Shown here: positions 1 to 6,301 of the stretch, in pieces
How the letters are laid out: every line of letters begins with the position of its first letter
Position numbering within the stretch: position 1 is the stretch's first letter
Assembly (NCBI GenBank): GCA_900313545.1
Contig: OMRS01000227.1
Coordinates: forward strand, 1-6,435
Direction of reading: 5' to 3'
Length of the DNA: 6,435 bases
Source of the DNA: an uncultured Eubacteriales bacterium
GTDB lineage: Bacteria; Bacillota_A; Clostridia; Christensenellales; Aristaeellaceae
Notes under the pieces: generated by a model
Told to the model about the DNA's origin: nothing
Database searches by the model: none
Seen by the model: only the letters and a program-made list of their open reading frames with translations
Translations under genes and position numbers: made by a program

Positions 1-338
1 AACCGGGACGAATATGTACCTGACATGAACATTGGAACAGAAACGGGAACCCGTCATTTCGACGGCATGAGAAGAAAGAGGGAGTCCCTCCTGATTGTGA
101 TCTCCCGTTTTTCCCTCTCCAAGGGGCGTGTCATGCTGCAGCGCGGAGCCCGGAGAGCGTCAGACAGGATGAAATGCGTCATTCGGCCTGACGAAAGGAG
201 AAGATCTCCGTATTCAATGCAGCAGTTCTGTTTCTGTCACTGGATGCAGGCGGTGCCTCAGGCAGGTTCGCCCCTGACCTGGAGCTCTGTGCTGATCTGC
301 ATACACAAGAAAAAACGAAAGTGAAGGAGAAATTATCG
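1..338. other. Upstream non-coding stretch with no recognisable gene
   Basis: Frame 1 is open from the window edge to 324, but its translation is rich in Arg/Lys/Ser without recognisable motifs. It runs into the Shine-Dalgarno sequence of the next gene, so I do not call it coding. Several short inverted repeats are present: ACGGG/CCCGT around 43-54, GGAGA/TCTCC at 197-209, and TGCCT/AGGCA at 254-264. Any of these could belong to a leader RNA or be chance. I found no convincing -35/-10 pair, although the promoter of the gene at 339 probably lies here. No tRNA, rRNA or known riboswitch pattern was recognised. Confidence 0.5.
324..330 (+). promoter_or_regulatory. Ribosome binding site that sets the start at 339
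   Basis: AAGGAGA lies 8 nt before ATG 339, ideal spacing for a Gram-positive Shine-Dalgarno sequence. The upstream in-frame GTG at 321 overlaps this element and has no site of its own, so ATG 339 is the likely start. That start also places the signal peptide directly at the N-terminus. Confidence 0.85.
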
Positions 339-2072
339 ATGAAAAAGGCATTTGGCATACTTCTGACCCTTGCACTGATCCTTTCCATGTGCATCCCGGC
401 CTGTGCCGAAGAAACCCTGATCACAAGTAAGGAGATGCCCATCTACCTCTGCAAGGCGGAGAATAAGAGCACCCTGCCCGTATACTTCATGGGCGATTCG
501 GACGTGCCCTACCTTTCCCTTGAGGACTGGGCGGGACTGTATACTGATCTTCTCAAAAACCACATCAACGAGGGGCAGGACATCAGCTTTGAGCTGTCCT
601 TCTCCAAAGAAGGCGATATCGGAACGCTGACCCGCAAGGATGGAGATCCCTATACCATGGTCGTGGACTGCGCCACCGATACCATCACCTTTTTCGACTA
701 CGACGCCTTCATCCGTCCTGAGGCGGATCGGGTGCTGATTGACGTGCTGTCTGCGGACAATCCTCATTCGGATGAGGATACGGCTCTGATCCGCCGCACT
801 GCGGATTCCTACGAGCGTTATGGGGATGTGGTGGTGCTGGATGCGGGCGCTTACGACATTAACCTGGTTGCAGACGACAAGGCGGTGTATGTGCCGGCCC
901 AGACCCTCAGCGATTTCCTGCTGGCCATCAAATACGTGAACCTGTTCTACAATGGTGAAGCGCTCTTCTTTGTGCCGTATAACGGCTTTGAGGATCCGGA
1001 GCTCGGCCTGAGCGATCTGTTCTATGCCGTCGAGAAGAAGGATCGCAGTGAGGCCATGGGAGAATTCAGCTTTGCGGAGCTCTGCCTTGCATTTGACAAC
1101 CTGTACGGCCTGATGGACATTCACGGCATCAGCAGCTTTGAGGATCTGGCCGATCAGAGCGGCGCGCGGAAAGCGCTGACGGGCACAGACCCCAACAGCG
1201 CGGATGCGGCCCTGTATACCATGATCTCGCTGCACCTGTCTGACCGTCACAGCGGCTTTTCCTCCGCTTCGCCCTTCAGCCACGACGGGCTGGTTGGAGA
1301 ACTGCGTGAAAAAATTGGACTGGGTCCTGTCTACCGCGGGGCCATGAAACAGAGAACCAAATACCGCGATGCCCGTGCGGCCGCGTATCCCAATGGAATC
1401 CCGTCCTATGAGGAGATCGGCAACACAGCCTATATCACCTTTGACGATTTCATCTACGTCCCCAGCGATGTGGATTACTACAAGACCGCGCCCACGGCGC
1501 AGGCCGAGGATACTGTCGGGATTTTCATCTATGCCTATTCCCAGATCATGCGCAAGGACAGCCCCATTGAAAACGTGGTGGTTGACCTCTCCTGCAACGG
1601 CGGCGGCGAGGCCGATGCGGCGGTCTTTGTGCTCTCCGCCTTCCTGGGAGAAGGCTATGCCAGTGTAAAGGATACCCTGTCCGGCGCTCTTGCCACCGGC
1701 GTCTACGAGATCGACCTGAACCTCGACGGCAAATATGATGAAAATGACCGTGGGCTGACGGGCAAGAAGCTGTTCTGTCTGATCTCTCCGAACAGTTTCT
1801 CCTGCGGCAATCTTGTGCCGAGCATCTTCAAAAACTCGAATGACGTGACGCTGCTGGGACGTACCTCCGCCGGCGGAAGCTGCGTGATCCTGCCCATGAG
1901 CACGGCTTACGGCTCAGGCTTCCAGATGTCCGGTCCCCAGCGGCTGGCGTTCACCAAGAACGGCTCCTTCTACGACATCGACCAGGGCGCTCAGCCTGAT
2001 ATCCCCCTGATGTTCGCTGAGACCTACTATGATCGTCAGGCACTGACGGAAATCATCAACAGTATCAAATAA
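339..2072 (+). CDS. Exported S41-family peptidase-like protein (copy 1)
   Basis: A 577-residue secreted or surface protein with a C-terminal S41 (C-terminal-processing/tricorn/IRBP-type) peptidase region. Residues 1-23 form a Sec signal: MKK, a hydrophobic core, then a possible signal peptidase I site after A-C-A. The IPAC sequence also makes a lipoprotein site possible. Residues about 30-240 hold two small alpha/beta modules, one with VPYLSLED near 56 and one with VYVPAQTLSD near 183. They recall copper-amine-oxidase-N-like modules, but that match is tentative. Catalytic-region marks are H304 in LSDRHSG, D416 and N420-G423 in a DLSCNGGG strand motif, presumed nucleophile S488 in NSFSCGN, G507-RTSAGG-S514, and D548-Q-G-A-Q-P-D near the C-terminus. 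The Lys of CtpA-type enzymes is replaced by Gly, so a His/Ser (S41B-like) mechanism is more likely. Residues 459-470 form an EF-hand-like calcium loop (D-N-D-G-D-D at positions 1, 3, 5, 6, 9, 12). No PDZ domain is evident. Family confidence is high; substrate and activity are unknown. Confidence 0.88.
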   Translation: MKKAFGILLTLALILSMCIPACAEETLITSKEMPIYLCKAENKSTLPVYFMGDSDVPYLSLEDWAGLYTDLLKNHINEGQDISFELSFSKEGDIGTLTRKDGDPYTMVVDCATDTITFFDYDAFIRPEADRVLIDVLSADNPHSDEDTALIRRTADSYERYGDVVVLDAGAYDINLVADDKAVYVPAQTLSDFLLAIKYVNLFYNGEALFFVPYNGFEDPELGLSDLFYAVEKKDRSEAMGEFSFAELCLAFDNLYGLMDIHGISSFEDLADQSGARKALTGTDPNSADAALYTMISLHLSDRHSGFSSASPFSHDGLVGELREKIGLGPVYRGAMKQRTKYRDARAAAYPNGIPSYEEIGNTAYITFDDFIYVPSDVDYYKTAPTAQAEDTVGIFIYAYSQIMRKDSPIENVVVDLSCNGGGEADAAVFVLSAFLGEGYASVKDTLSGALATGVYEIDLNLDGKYDENDRGLTGKKLFCLISPNSFSCGNLVPSIFKNSNDVTLLGRTSAGGSCVILPMSTAYGSGFQMSGPQRLAFTKNGSFYDIDQGAQPDIPLMFAETYYDRQALTEIINSIK

Positions 2073-2090
2073 TTCGTACGCGAAGCTCGA

Positions 2091-2120
2091 ACCGGGGCGG
2101 AAAATGTCTTCCGCCCCGGT
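2091..2120 (+). terminator. GC-rich hairpin after S41 copy 1
   Basis: A perfect 12-bp stem (ACCGGGGCGGAA paired with TTCCGCCCCGGT) with a 6-nt loop lies 18 bp after the stop codon at 2072. It is followed by CAAGTATGTA rather than a T run, so it is not a canonical intrinsic terminator. It may still stop transcription or protect the 3' end of the mRNA. Confidence 0.6.
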
Positions 2121-2258
2121 CAAGTATGTACAGCACTGAGGAAAACAGAAGGAAGAAGCCCCCTTTCATGGACATTGTGAAGGGCGATGAGCCCATCTGA
2201 AAAGCAGGTCTGTGAGCACCCCAAGCGGACTCATGGCCCGGGATGGGCGCGGGATCAG

Positions 2259-2273
2259 ATCATGCTGCATGAT
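2259..2273. repeat. Inverted repeat ATCATG-N3-CATGAT, site 1
   Basis: Perfect 6-bp arms around the spacer CTG. The same arms with spacer GAC recur at 6400-6414 just before the last gene. The symmetry and short spacer are compatible with a dimeric repressor's operator. No regulator is encoded in the window, so function is unknown. Confidence 0.45.
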
Positions 2274-2484
2274 GAAATCCTGGACCGGGATGCGTGGAAA
2301 GGGGAAAAGAATCCGGCAAAAGAACGCAATCCGTTAGTGGAGATTTCCTCAGGTGCCCGGGTCCTCCGGCGAAGCTGGAAGGCGAAACAGCCATGGTTCC
2401 CTGAGAAGGGAAGCACTGCAGCCGGGAGACTGGCGGTGAATCAGGGGCTTCATGTGTCTGCGGGTTTCGGGGACTGAAGAAATG

Positions 2485-2498
2485 AGATCGTCAACAGG
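2485..2498 (+). repeat. 14-nt direct repeat, copy 1
   Basis: AGATCGTCAACAGG occurs here and again at 6302-6315, both times in non-coding DNA before a gene. It overlaps the left arm of the inverted repeat at 2490-2504. It may be a shared regulatory or spacer remnant, or chance. Confidence 0.35.
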
Positions 2499-2504
2499 GT
2501 TGAC
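2490..2504. repeat. Inverted repeat GTCAAC-N3-GTTGAC
   Basis: Perfect 6-bp arms around AGG, about 80 bp before the Sel1-type start codon. The right arm lies in a TTGACA hexamer (2500-2505) that would match a -35 box, but no acceptable -10 follows at 16-18 bp. It may be an operator-like site. One such palindrome is expected by chance in a window of this size. Confidence 0.3.
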
Positions 2505-2586
2505 AGGGGAGAGAAGTCGTCAGGCACAGGAAGCCTGCCAGACTCTGCTCACCGGACAAGGATAAATCAAAAAGGAGAGTTTTCGT

Positions 2587-3367
2587 ATGAGAAAGATCTT
2601 GCTGCTGCTGTGTATTCTCCTGATGGCCTGCCCGGTGATGGCAGAGGGAAACAGCGAGACTGCGTAGCAGGGCGACGCAAAGGCGATAAACGAACTGGAT
2701 GCAAAAGCCGTTGATGCAGGACAGGAAACGGAAGAGGCCAAAGGTTCCATCGTGATACCCCGGGACGAAATCTTTGAGAAGGCCAGGGAAATGGTGATAG
2801 CAGGAGAAGACGCCAGAGGATTCGCGCTCTTTGAACTGCTTGCGGATCTGGGGGATGCGGAGTCACAGAACAATCTCGGCTGGTTGTACGAAACCGGCAA
2901 GGGTGTGGAAAAGTCCCTGGAAAAGGCAAACTAGTATTACAAAATGGCCGCAGATCAGGGCCTGGTCTCCTCCCAGTACAATCTCGCCCTGAATTATGAG
3001 ACGGGGCTTGGTGTTGAGAAGGACTACGCGAAGGCGATGGAATACTATCAGATGGGCGGCTGCCCAGGGCCACGCAAAGTCGATCAACAATATTGGGAAT
3101 CTGTACGAAGAAGGCTTTGGCGTGGAACGGGATTATGCCAGGGCGATGGAATACTATCAGGATTCATTGGCCAAAGGGTATGATTTTGCACTGACCAGCA
3201 TCGGATATGTCTATGAGAACGGACTGGGTGTGGAACCGGACCTTGAAAAGGCCGTGGAATATTACCGGCAGGCGGCCGAAAAAGGGGTGGAGAACGGAGT
3301 AAACCATCTAAACCGTCTGATCAGGGAAGGCAAGATCGTGAGGGAATACCGCATCATCGGGCAATAA
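2587..3367 (+). pseudogene. Secreted Sel1-repeat protein, broken by two TAG codons and a frameshift
   Basis: Reconstructed, this is a 259-codon gene for an exported Sel1-like (TPR-related alpha-solenoid) repeat protein. AAGGAG at 2572-2577 precedes ATG 2587. Residues 1-19 are a signal peptide ending V-M-A before E-G-N. A linker and a partial repeat follow, then four 36-residue Sel1 units and a short C-terminal cap ending at TAA 3365-3367. Three lesions interrupt it. TAG at 2665-2667 replaces codon 27, just after the signal peptide. TAG at 2932-2934 replaces codon 116, the residue before YYKMAADQG in repeat 1. One extra G in the run 3054-3056 shifts the reading frame from 1 to 2; removing it restores the repeat-2 ending YYQMAAAQG. 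The repeats are otherwise intact, so inactivation is recent or some lesions are sequence errors. Sel1 proteins usually act as protein-interaction scaffolds. The partner here is unknown. The VOC gene begins 33 bp downstream. Confidence 0.85.
2854..3286 (+). repeat. Four tandem Sel1-like repeats (36 codons each)
   Basis: The units are 2854-2961, 2962-3070 (109 nt because of the extra G), 3071-3178 and 3179-3286. Each follows the pattern A-x-x-x-L/I-G-x-x-Y-E-x-G-x-G-V-E-x-D/S-x-x-K/R-A-x-x-Y-Y-x-x-A-A-x-x-G, with the third unit ending DSLAKG. The fixed 36-residue period locates both the frameshift and the amber codon in repeat 1. Confidence 0.9.
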
Positions 3368-3400
3368 AAAAGAAATCACAGCATAAAGAGGACAACAGGC

Positions 3401-3769
3401 ATGAAGATCACATCGTTTAACCCGCTCATCGTCACAAAGGACCCTGAATCCGTTATTGCGCTGTTTGAGGCGCTGGGCTTTGAAAAGCAGCACACCAAGA
3501 CGGGGATTTCCGACCTGAACATCACCGGCGTGCGCATGAAGGATGCGAACGGTTTTCATGTGGATGTGGCCAGTGGCGACTTCCCCCAGGACCGTACGAT
3601 CATTCGCATGAATGTGGACAACCTGGAAGAAGCGGTAGAGCTGCTGACGGCGCGCGGCTTCAGGAAGGCCCCCACATTCAAGGAGACGGAAGGAACCCCC
3701 TCTTCCAGGTTCAACGTCATGATTTCCCCGTCGGGATTCATCATCAATGTCATCCAGCACATCAAATGA
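3401..3769 (+). CDS. Small VOC-superfamily (glyoxalase-fold) protein
   Basis: A 122-residue cytoplasmic protein with the length and paired beta-alpha-beta-beta-beta layout of single-chain VOC proteins (glyoxalase I / bleomycin-resistance / dioxygenase superfamily). The first half runs from FNPLIVTKDPESVIALFEALGF to the FHVDVAS strand near 52-58. The second half begins IRMNVDNLEEAVELLTARGF (about 68-87) and ends with the SPSGFIINVIQ strand near 109-119. In metal-dependent members, His or Glu/Gln ligands sit in the first and last strands of each half. Here the first-strand position appears to be N7, H53 is the only obvious candidate in the first half, and the last strand has Q119 where Glu is common. 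Metal-dependent catalysis is therefore doubtful, and a binding or sequestering role is possible. AGAGGA (3387-3392) lies 8 nt before ATG. The gene sits between the Sel1 pseudogene and S41 copy 2, 17 bp from the latter, and is probably cotranscribed. Substrate unknown. Confidence 0.85.
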   Translation: MKITSFNPLIVTKDPESVIALFEALGFEKQHTKTGISDLNITGVRMKDANGFHVDVASGDFPQDRTIIRMNVDNLEEAVELLTARGFRKAPTFKETEGTPSSRFNVMISPSGFIINVIQHIK

Positions 3770-3773
3770 AATC

Positions 3774-3778
3774 AGGAG
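3774..3778 (+). promoter_or_regulatory. Ribosome binding site that sets the start at 3787
   Basis: AGGAG lies 8 nt before ATG 3787. The alternative in-frame ATG 3766 overlaps the VOC stop codon (ATGA) and would add MKSGDRS before the signal peptide. The spacing and the MKKR-type signal peptide favour 3787. Translational coupling from the VOC gene is still possible. Confidence 0.8.
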
Positions 3779-3786
3779 ACAGATCT

Positions 3787-5568
3787 ATGAAAAAACGAAT
3801 TCTCAGTATTCTGGCGATGGTGATGATCCTCGCCGTCTGCGGCTGTGCGCTCGGTGAAAGCGCGGCACCCGCCTTTGTTGAAAAAGACATGCCCGTTGTG
3901 AGGGATAAACTGGACACTGCGGAAAAAGCGACCGTGCGCTGCTACGAGGACATGCCCAATGTGCCCTACATGAGCGTCACGGATTTCTACAATCGGTTCT
4001 ATCTGGAGAACACCGACCTGACCGAGGGAATGACCTTCACCCGGGAGGGCGACACCTATACGCTGACCAATTTCTGCGGCGACAAGGCGGTATTTGATAC
4101 TGCCGCCAACACCATCGTGATTGACAACATGGACCGCTATATCAAACTCGCCTGCGATCTCCTGTCCGCGAATACCGAGGGTATGGACCCGGACTATCCC
4201 TATGCCAGGCTCATCCACTCGAAGGACCCGGAGACGCCCGTTCCGAAGCATCTGGCTCTGGGAGACTATAACATCGACCTGCGCGGCGACGATACCGGCG
4301 TTTACGCGCCGCTGCCCACACTGTCCGATATCTTTGCTTCTGCCAGCGGTTTCTATGTCGTGTATGTCGGCGGGAAGATTTACGTCAGGGATAACGTGGG
4401 ACTGTACATGGACTCCGTCATGACCGACGACCCGGATTATTTTGCGGCTGTGAAAACAGACCGCGGCGAAGATCTTGTGAAATACACCTACGATGAACTG
4501 TGTTTCAGCATGGATCTGTGGAACGGCAAGCCCGGCCAGGAGTACATCCATGAGGACCTGATCGATCATCATCTGGATGAAGTTCTCAGCGGGAAATATC
4601 CCGAAATCAAGCAGATGCTGCTTCGCAGCGACTTTGAGGGTTTCTACGGGGGACTGATTCACCTTTTCAGCGGCCTGCTGTTTGATGGCGGTCACACCGG
4701 CATGGGCTGTGATGCGCTGACGGATCAGGAATTCGATCTGTCGACCAGCATCTACAAAGAGATGAGAAAAAAGGATTATGCAGTTTCCTACAACAACGCA
4801 GCCAAGAGGCTGACAAATCAGGCGCTGCGGATGGAAATCAGCGAACCTTTTTACAACGGAGACTATTATGTGGAGCAGGGCGACACCGCCGTGATCTATC
4901 TCGGAGAGTATTTCCTGTTTGATGCTGACGCATGGAAGGACTTCTATGCGGGCAAGAGGGAGCGTCCTCTGGAGGAAGATACTGCGGGTACCGTTCTAGC
5001 CGGGCTGGAGCGCGCGATGAAGAATCCGAAGATCAGGAACATCATCATCGACGACAGCGACAATGGCGGCGGCAACGATATCGCCATGCTGGCCATCGAG
5101 TGGATGATGACCGGCAAGGGCTACATCCGTGACTGGGACGCTATCAACGGCCAGTACAATACCAAGACCGAGCAGTTTGACTACAACTTTGACGGCAAGG
5201 TGGACGACAGCGATGTCAGTCCCTTCACCGGTTACCGCTACGGTGTGCTGACCAGCGACTACTCCTTCTCCTGCGGCAATGCCTTCCCCTGGTTCATGCA
5301 CGAGCATGGCGCGATGATCCTGGGCCAGAAGAGCAGCGGCGGCGCCTGCGGGATCCGCAATTCCAGTGTCGGAGGCATTGAGGTGCGCAATTCTGCTGCC
5401 ACCAGTGCCACTGTCACCGAGGACGGCAGCTCTGTGGACGGCGGCTGTCCGGTTGACGCCGACCTGCTCACTGACGGCGAAAACCCCTACGCAAACTTCT
5501 ATGACCTTGGCACCCTCAGCCGCCTGATGAATGAATACTTTGACGGCACAGCCAGGAGCGACACCTGA
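3787..5568 (+). CDS. Exported S41-family peptidase-like protein (copy 2)
   Basis: A 593-residue paralogue of the protein at 339-2072, with the same order of parts. The N-terminus MKKRILSILAMVMILAVCGCALG is a Sec signal. LAVC (C18) or VCGC (C20) could be a lipobox, or signal peptidase I could cut after A-L-G. Two small N-terminal modules are marked by VPYMSVTDF near 59 and VYAPLPTLSD near 172. The S41 region shows H303 in FDGGHTG, D422/D423 with N426-G429 in IIIDDSDNGGG, presumed nucleophile S495 in YSFSCGN, G513-QKSSGG-A520, and D551-G-G-C-P-V-D near the C-terminal end of the catalytic domain. As in copy 1, the CtpA-type Lys position is Gly, so a His/Ser tetrad-like mechanism is inferred. Residues 465-476 form a D-x-N-x-D-G-K-V-D-D-S-D calcium loop of dockerin/EF-hand type. 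C496 and C521 match C489 and C515 of copy 1. It probably acts outside the membrane on a peptide or protein. The substrate is unknown. Confidence 0.88.
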   Translation: MKKRILSILAMVMILAVCGCALGESAAPAFVEKDMPVVRDKLDTAEKATVRCYEDMPNVPYMSVTDFYNRFYLENTDLTEGMTFTREGDTYTLTNFCGDKAVFDTAANTIVIDNMDRYIKLACDLLSANTEGMDPDYPYARLIHSKDPETPVPKHLALGDYNIDLRGDDTGVYAPLPTLSDIFASASGFYVVYVGGKIYVRDNVGLYMDSVMTDDPDYFAAVKTDRGEDLVKYTYDELCFSMDLWNGKPGQEYIHEDLIDHHLDEVLSGKYPEIKQMLLRSDFEGFYGGLIHLFSGLLFDGGHTGMGCDALTDQEFDLSTSIYKEMRKKDYAVSYNNAAKRLTNQALRMEISEPFYNGDYYVEQGDTAVIYLGEYFLFDADAWKDFYAGKRERPLEEDTAGTVLAGLERAMKNPKIRNIIIDDSDNGGGNDIAMLAIEWMMTGKGYIRDWDAINGQYNTKTEQFDYNFDGKVDDSDVSPFTGYRYGVLTSDYSFSCGNAFPWFMHEHGAMILGQKSSGGACGIRNSSVGGIEVRNSAATSATVTEDGSSVDGGCPVDADLLTDGENPYANFYDLGTLSRLMNEYFDGTARSDT

Positions 5569-5583
5569 CGCGAAAGACGGATG

Positions 5584-5606
5584 ACGGGGAATGGCTTCCC
5601 GTTTCT
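5584..5606 (+). terminator. Terminator-like hairpin after S41 copy 2
   Basis: GGGAA/TTCCC (5587-5591 with 5596-5600) closes a TGGC loop. The stem extends by A-C/G-T pairs if one G (5586) is bulged, and TTTCT follows. The stem is short and the T tract imperfect, so termination may be partial. It lies 15 bp after the stop codon at 5568. Confidence 0.45.
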
Positions 5607-5654
5607 AAAAAAACGTATCATCAAAAAAGACTGAAGAAAAAAGGAGAAATCAAT

Positions 5655-6293
5655 ATGGGACTGTTTGGCGGAAATGACAAGAAGTGCGTATTCTGCGGCA
5701 AGGAACAGGGCTTCCTCGCCGGCGTATTTGGCATTAACCTCGCAGGGGGAGAGTACATGTGCGGGGACTGCCGGGAAAAGTGCGCGCCGGGCGACATCGA
5801 TTTCAGCAAACTGACGGTGAACAATGTCCGCGGAATGATGGAAGCCATGAATGACAACCGCAGGAAGGGACAGGATTTTCAGGCGACCCGGAAGCTGAAT
5901 ACCGGCAGGAACCGGAATGTTGATTTCCTTGAAGTGGACGAGAAGCACGGGTGGTTCCGCAAGGCGTCGGAGAAGGACGCCATCATCTTTGATCTGAACG
6001 ACGTCTTCCATTTCACCGTGAATGTGGAAATGGCCGTGCTTGAAGAAGGGAAGAGCTTCGATTTTTACACCTATGAATACCCGGAGCTGCCCAGGTGCCC
6101 GGAAGGGTGCAGGGTGACCTCCGCAAAACTGGTCATCTGGTTTGCAAAGAACCGTCTCGGCCTGGAGAAGCTGGAGCTCGACCTGATCCCCACCTTCTCT
6201 CCCGAGGAGGGCGACGCCCGCGGCGGCTATGCATGTGCCCATGAGTTCTTTGAACTGATGAGGGACTATCGGAACGCACAGAGAGAGTATTAA
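5655..6293 (+). CDS. DUF4428-like zinc-ribbon protein of unknown function
   Basis: A 212-residue protein without signal peptide or membrane segment, so probably cytoplasmic. The N-terminus MGLFGG-NDKK leads into C11-x2-C14-G-K and then C36-x2-C39 with an extra C43. This is a treble-clef or ribbon-type zinc site like that of DUF4428 proteins, common in Clostridia. The rest is a soluble domain with WF (about 99-100), FDLNDVFHFTVNVEM strands near 111-125, and YTYEYPELPRCPEGC in its second half. That part resembles the unnamed domain that follows the zinc ribbon in DUF4428 family members. The family match is from memory and moderate. AAGGAG (5641-5646) lies 8 nt before ATG 5655, supporting the start. 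The gene follows S41 copy 2 by 86 bp across a weak terminator, so readthrough is possible. No function can be assigned. Confidence 0.8.
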   Translation: MGLFGGNDKKCVFCGKEQGFLAGVFGINLAGGEYMCGDCREKCAPGDIDFSKLTVNNVRGMMEAMNDNRRKGQDFQATRKLNTGRNRNVDFLEVDEKHGWFRKASEKDAIIFDLNDVFHFTVNVEMAVLEEGKSFDFYTYEYPELPRCPEGCRVTSAKLVIWFAKNRLGLEKLELDLIPTFSPEEGDARGGYACAHEFFELMRDYRNAQREY

Positions 6294-6301
6294 TCAGGAA
6301 C

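Larger units (their letters stand above)
2121..2586. other. Long intergenic region without a convincing gene
   Basis: About 465 bp separate the hairpin after S41 copy 1 from the Sel1-type gene. An open frame at 2187-2477 would encode 96 residues, but it lacks recognisable motifs and its AAGGG sits only 2 nt from the ATG, so I do not call it. The region carries two inverted repeats with 6-bp arms and 3-bp spacers (2259-2273 and 2490-2504) and a small CAGGC/GCCTG hairpin at 2521-2537. It probably holds the promoter and regulatory sites of the downstream genes. It could also contain decayed coding sequence. Confidence 0.5.

Noticed and set aside
80..112. Possible terminator GGGAG...CTCCC followed by GTTTTT
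   Set aside because: Only a 5-bp stem with a 17-nt loop, too weak to call.
25..324. Possible 99-residue protein at the left edge
   Set aside because: Arg-rich translation without motifs that ends inside the Shine-Dalgarno sequence of the next gene, with no ribosome binding site of its own.
333..1283. Long open frame on the minus strand opposite S41 copy 1 (316 codons)
   Set aside because: It lies wholly opposite a well-supported gene and its translation is Val/Ile/His/Gln-rich without domains. It looks like a by-product of codon bias in the sense gene.
2187..2477. Possible 96-residue protein in the long intergenic region
   Set aside because: Poor ribosome-binding spacing, unusual composition and no motif. 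The two inverted repeats nearby suit non-coding DNA better.
2500..2505. TTGACA as a -35 promoter box
   Set aside because: No acceptable -10 hexamer follows at 16-18 bp. The hexamer is better explained as part of the GTCAAC/GTTGAC palindrome.
3772..4695. Long open frame on the minus strand opposite S41 copy 2 (307 codons)
   Set aside because: Same situation: antisense to a confident gene, with no recognisable motifs.
5179..5214. Dockerin domain implying a cellulosome-type complex
   Set aside because: A dockerin needs two such loops with flanking helices. Each S41 protein has only one, embedded in the catalytic region, so it is read as a structural calcium site.
5499..6242. Open frame on the minus strand opposite the zinc-ribbon gene (247 codons)
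   Set aside because: The sense strand has a clear zinc site and ribosome binding site. The antisense product shows no family features.
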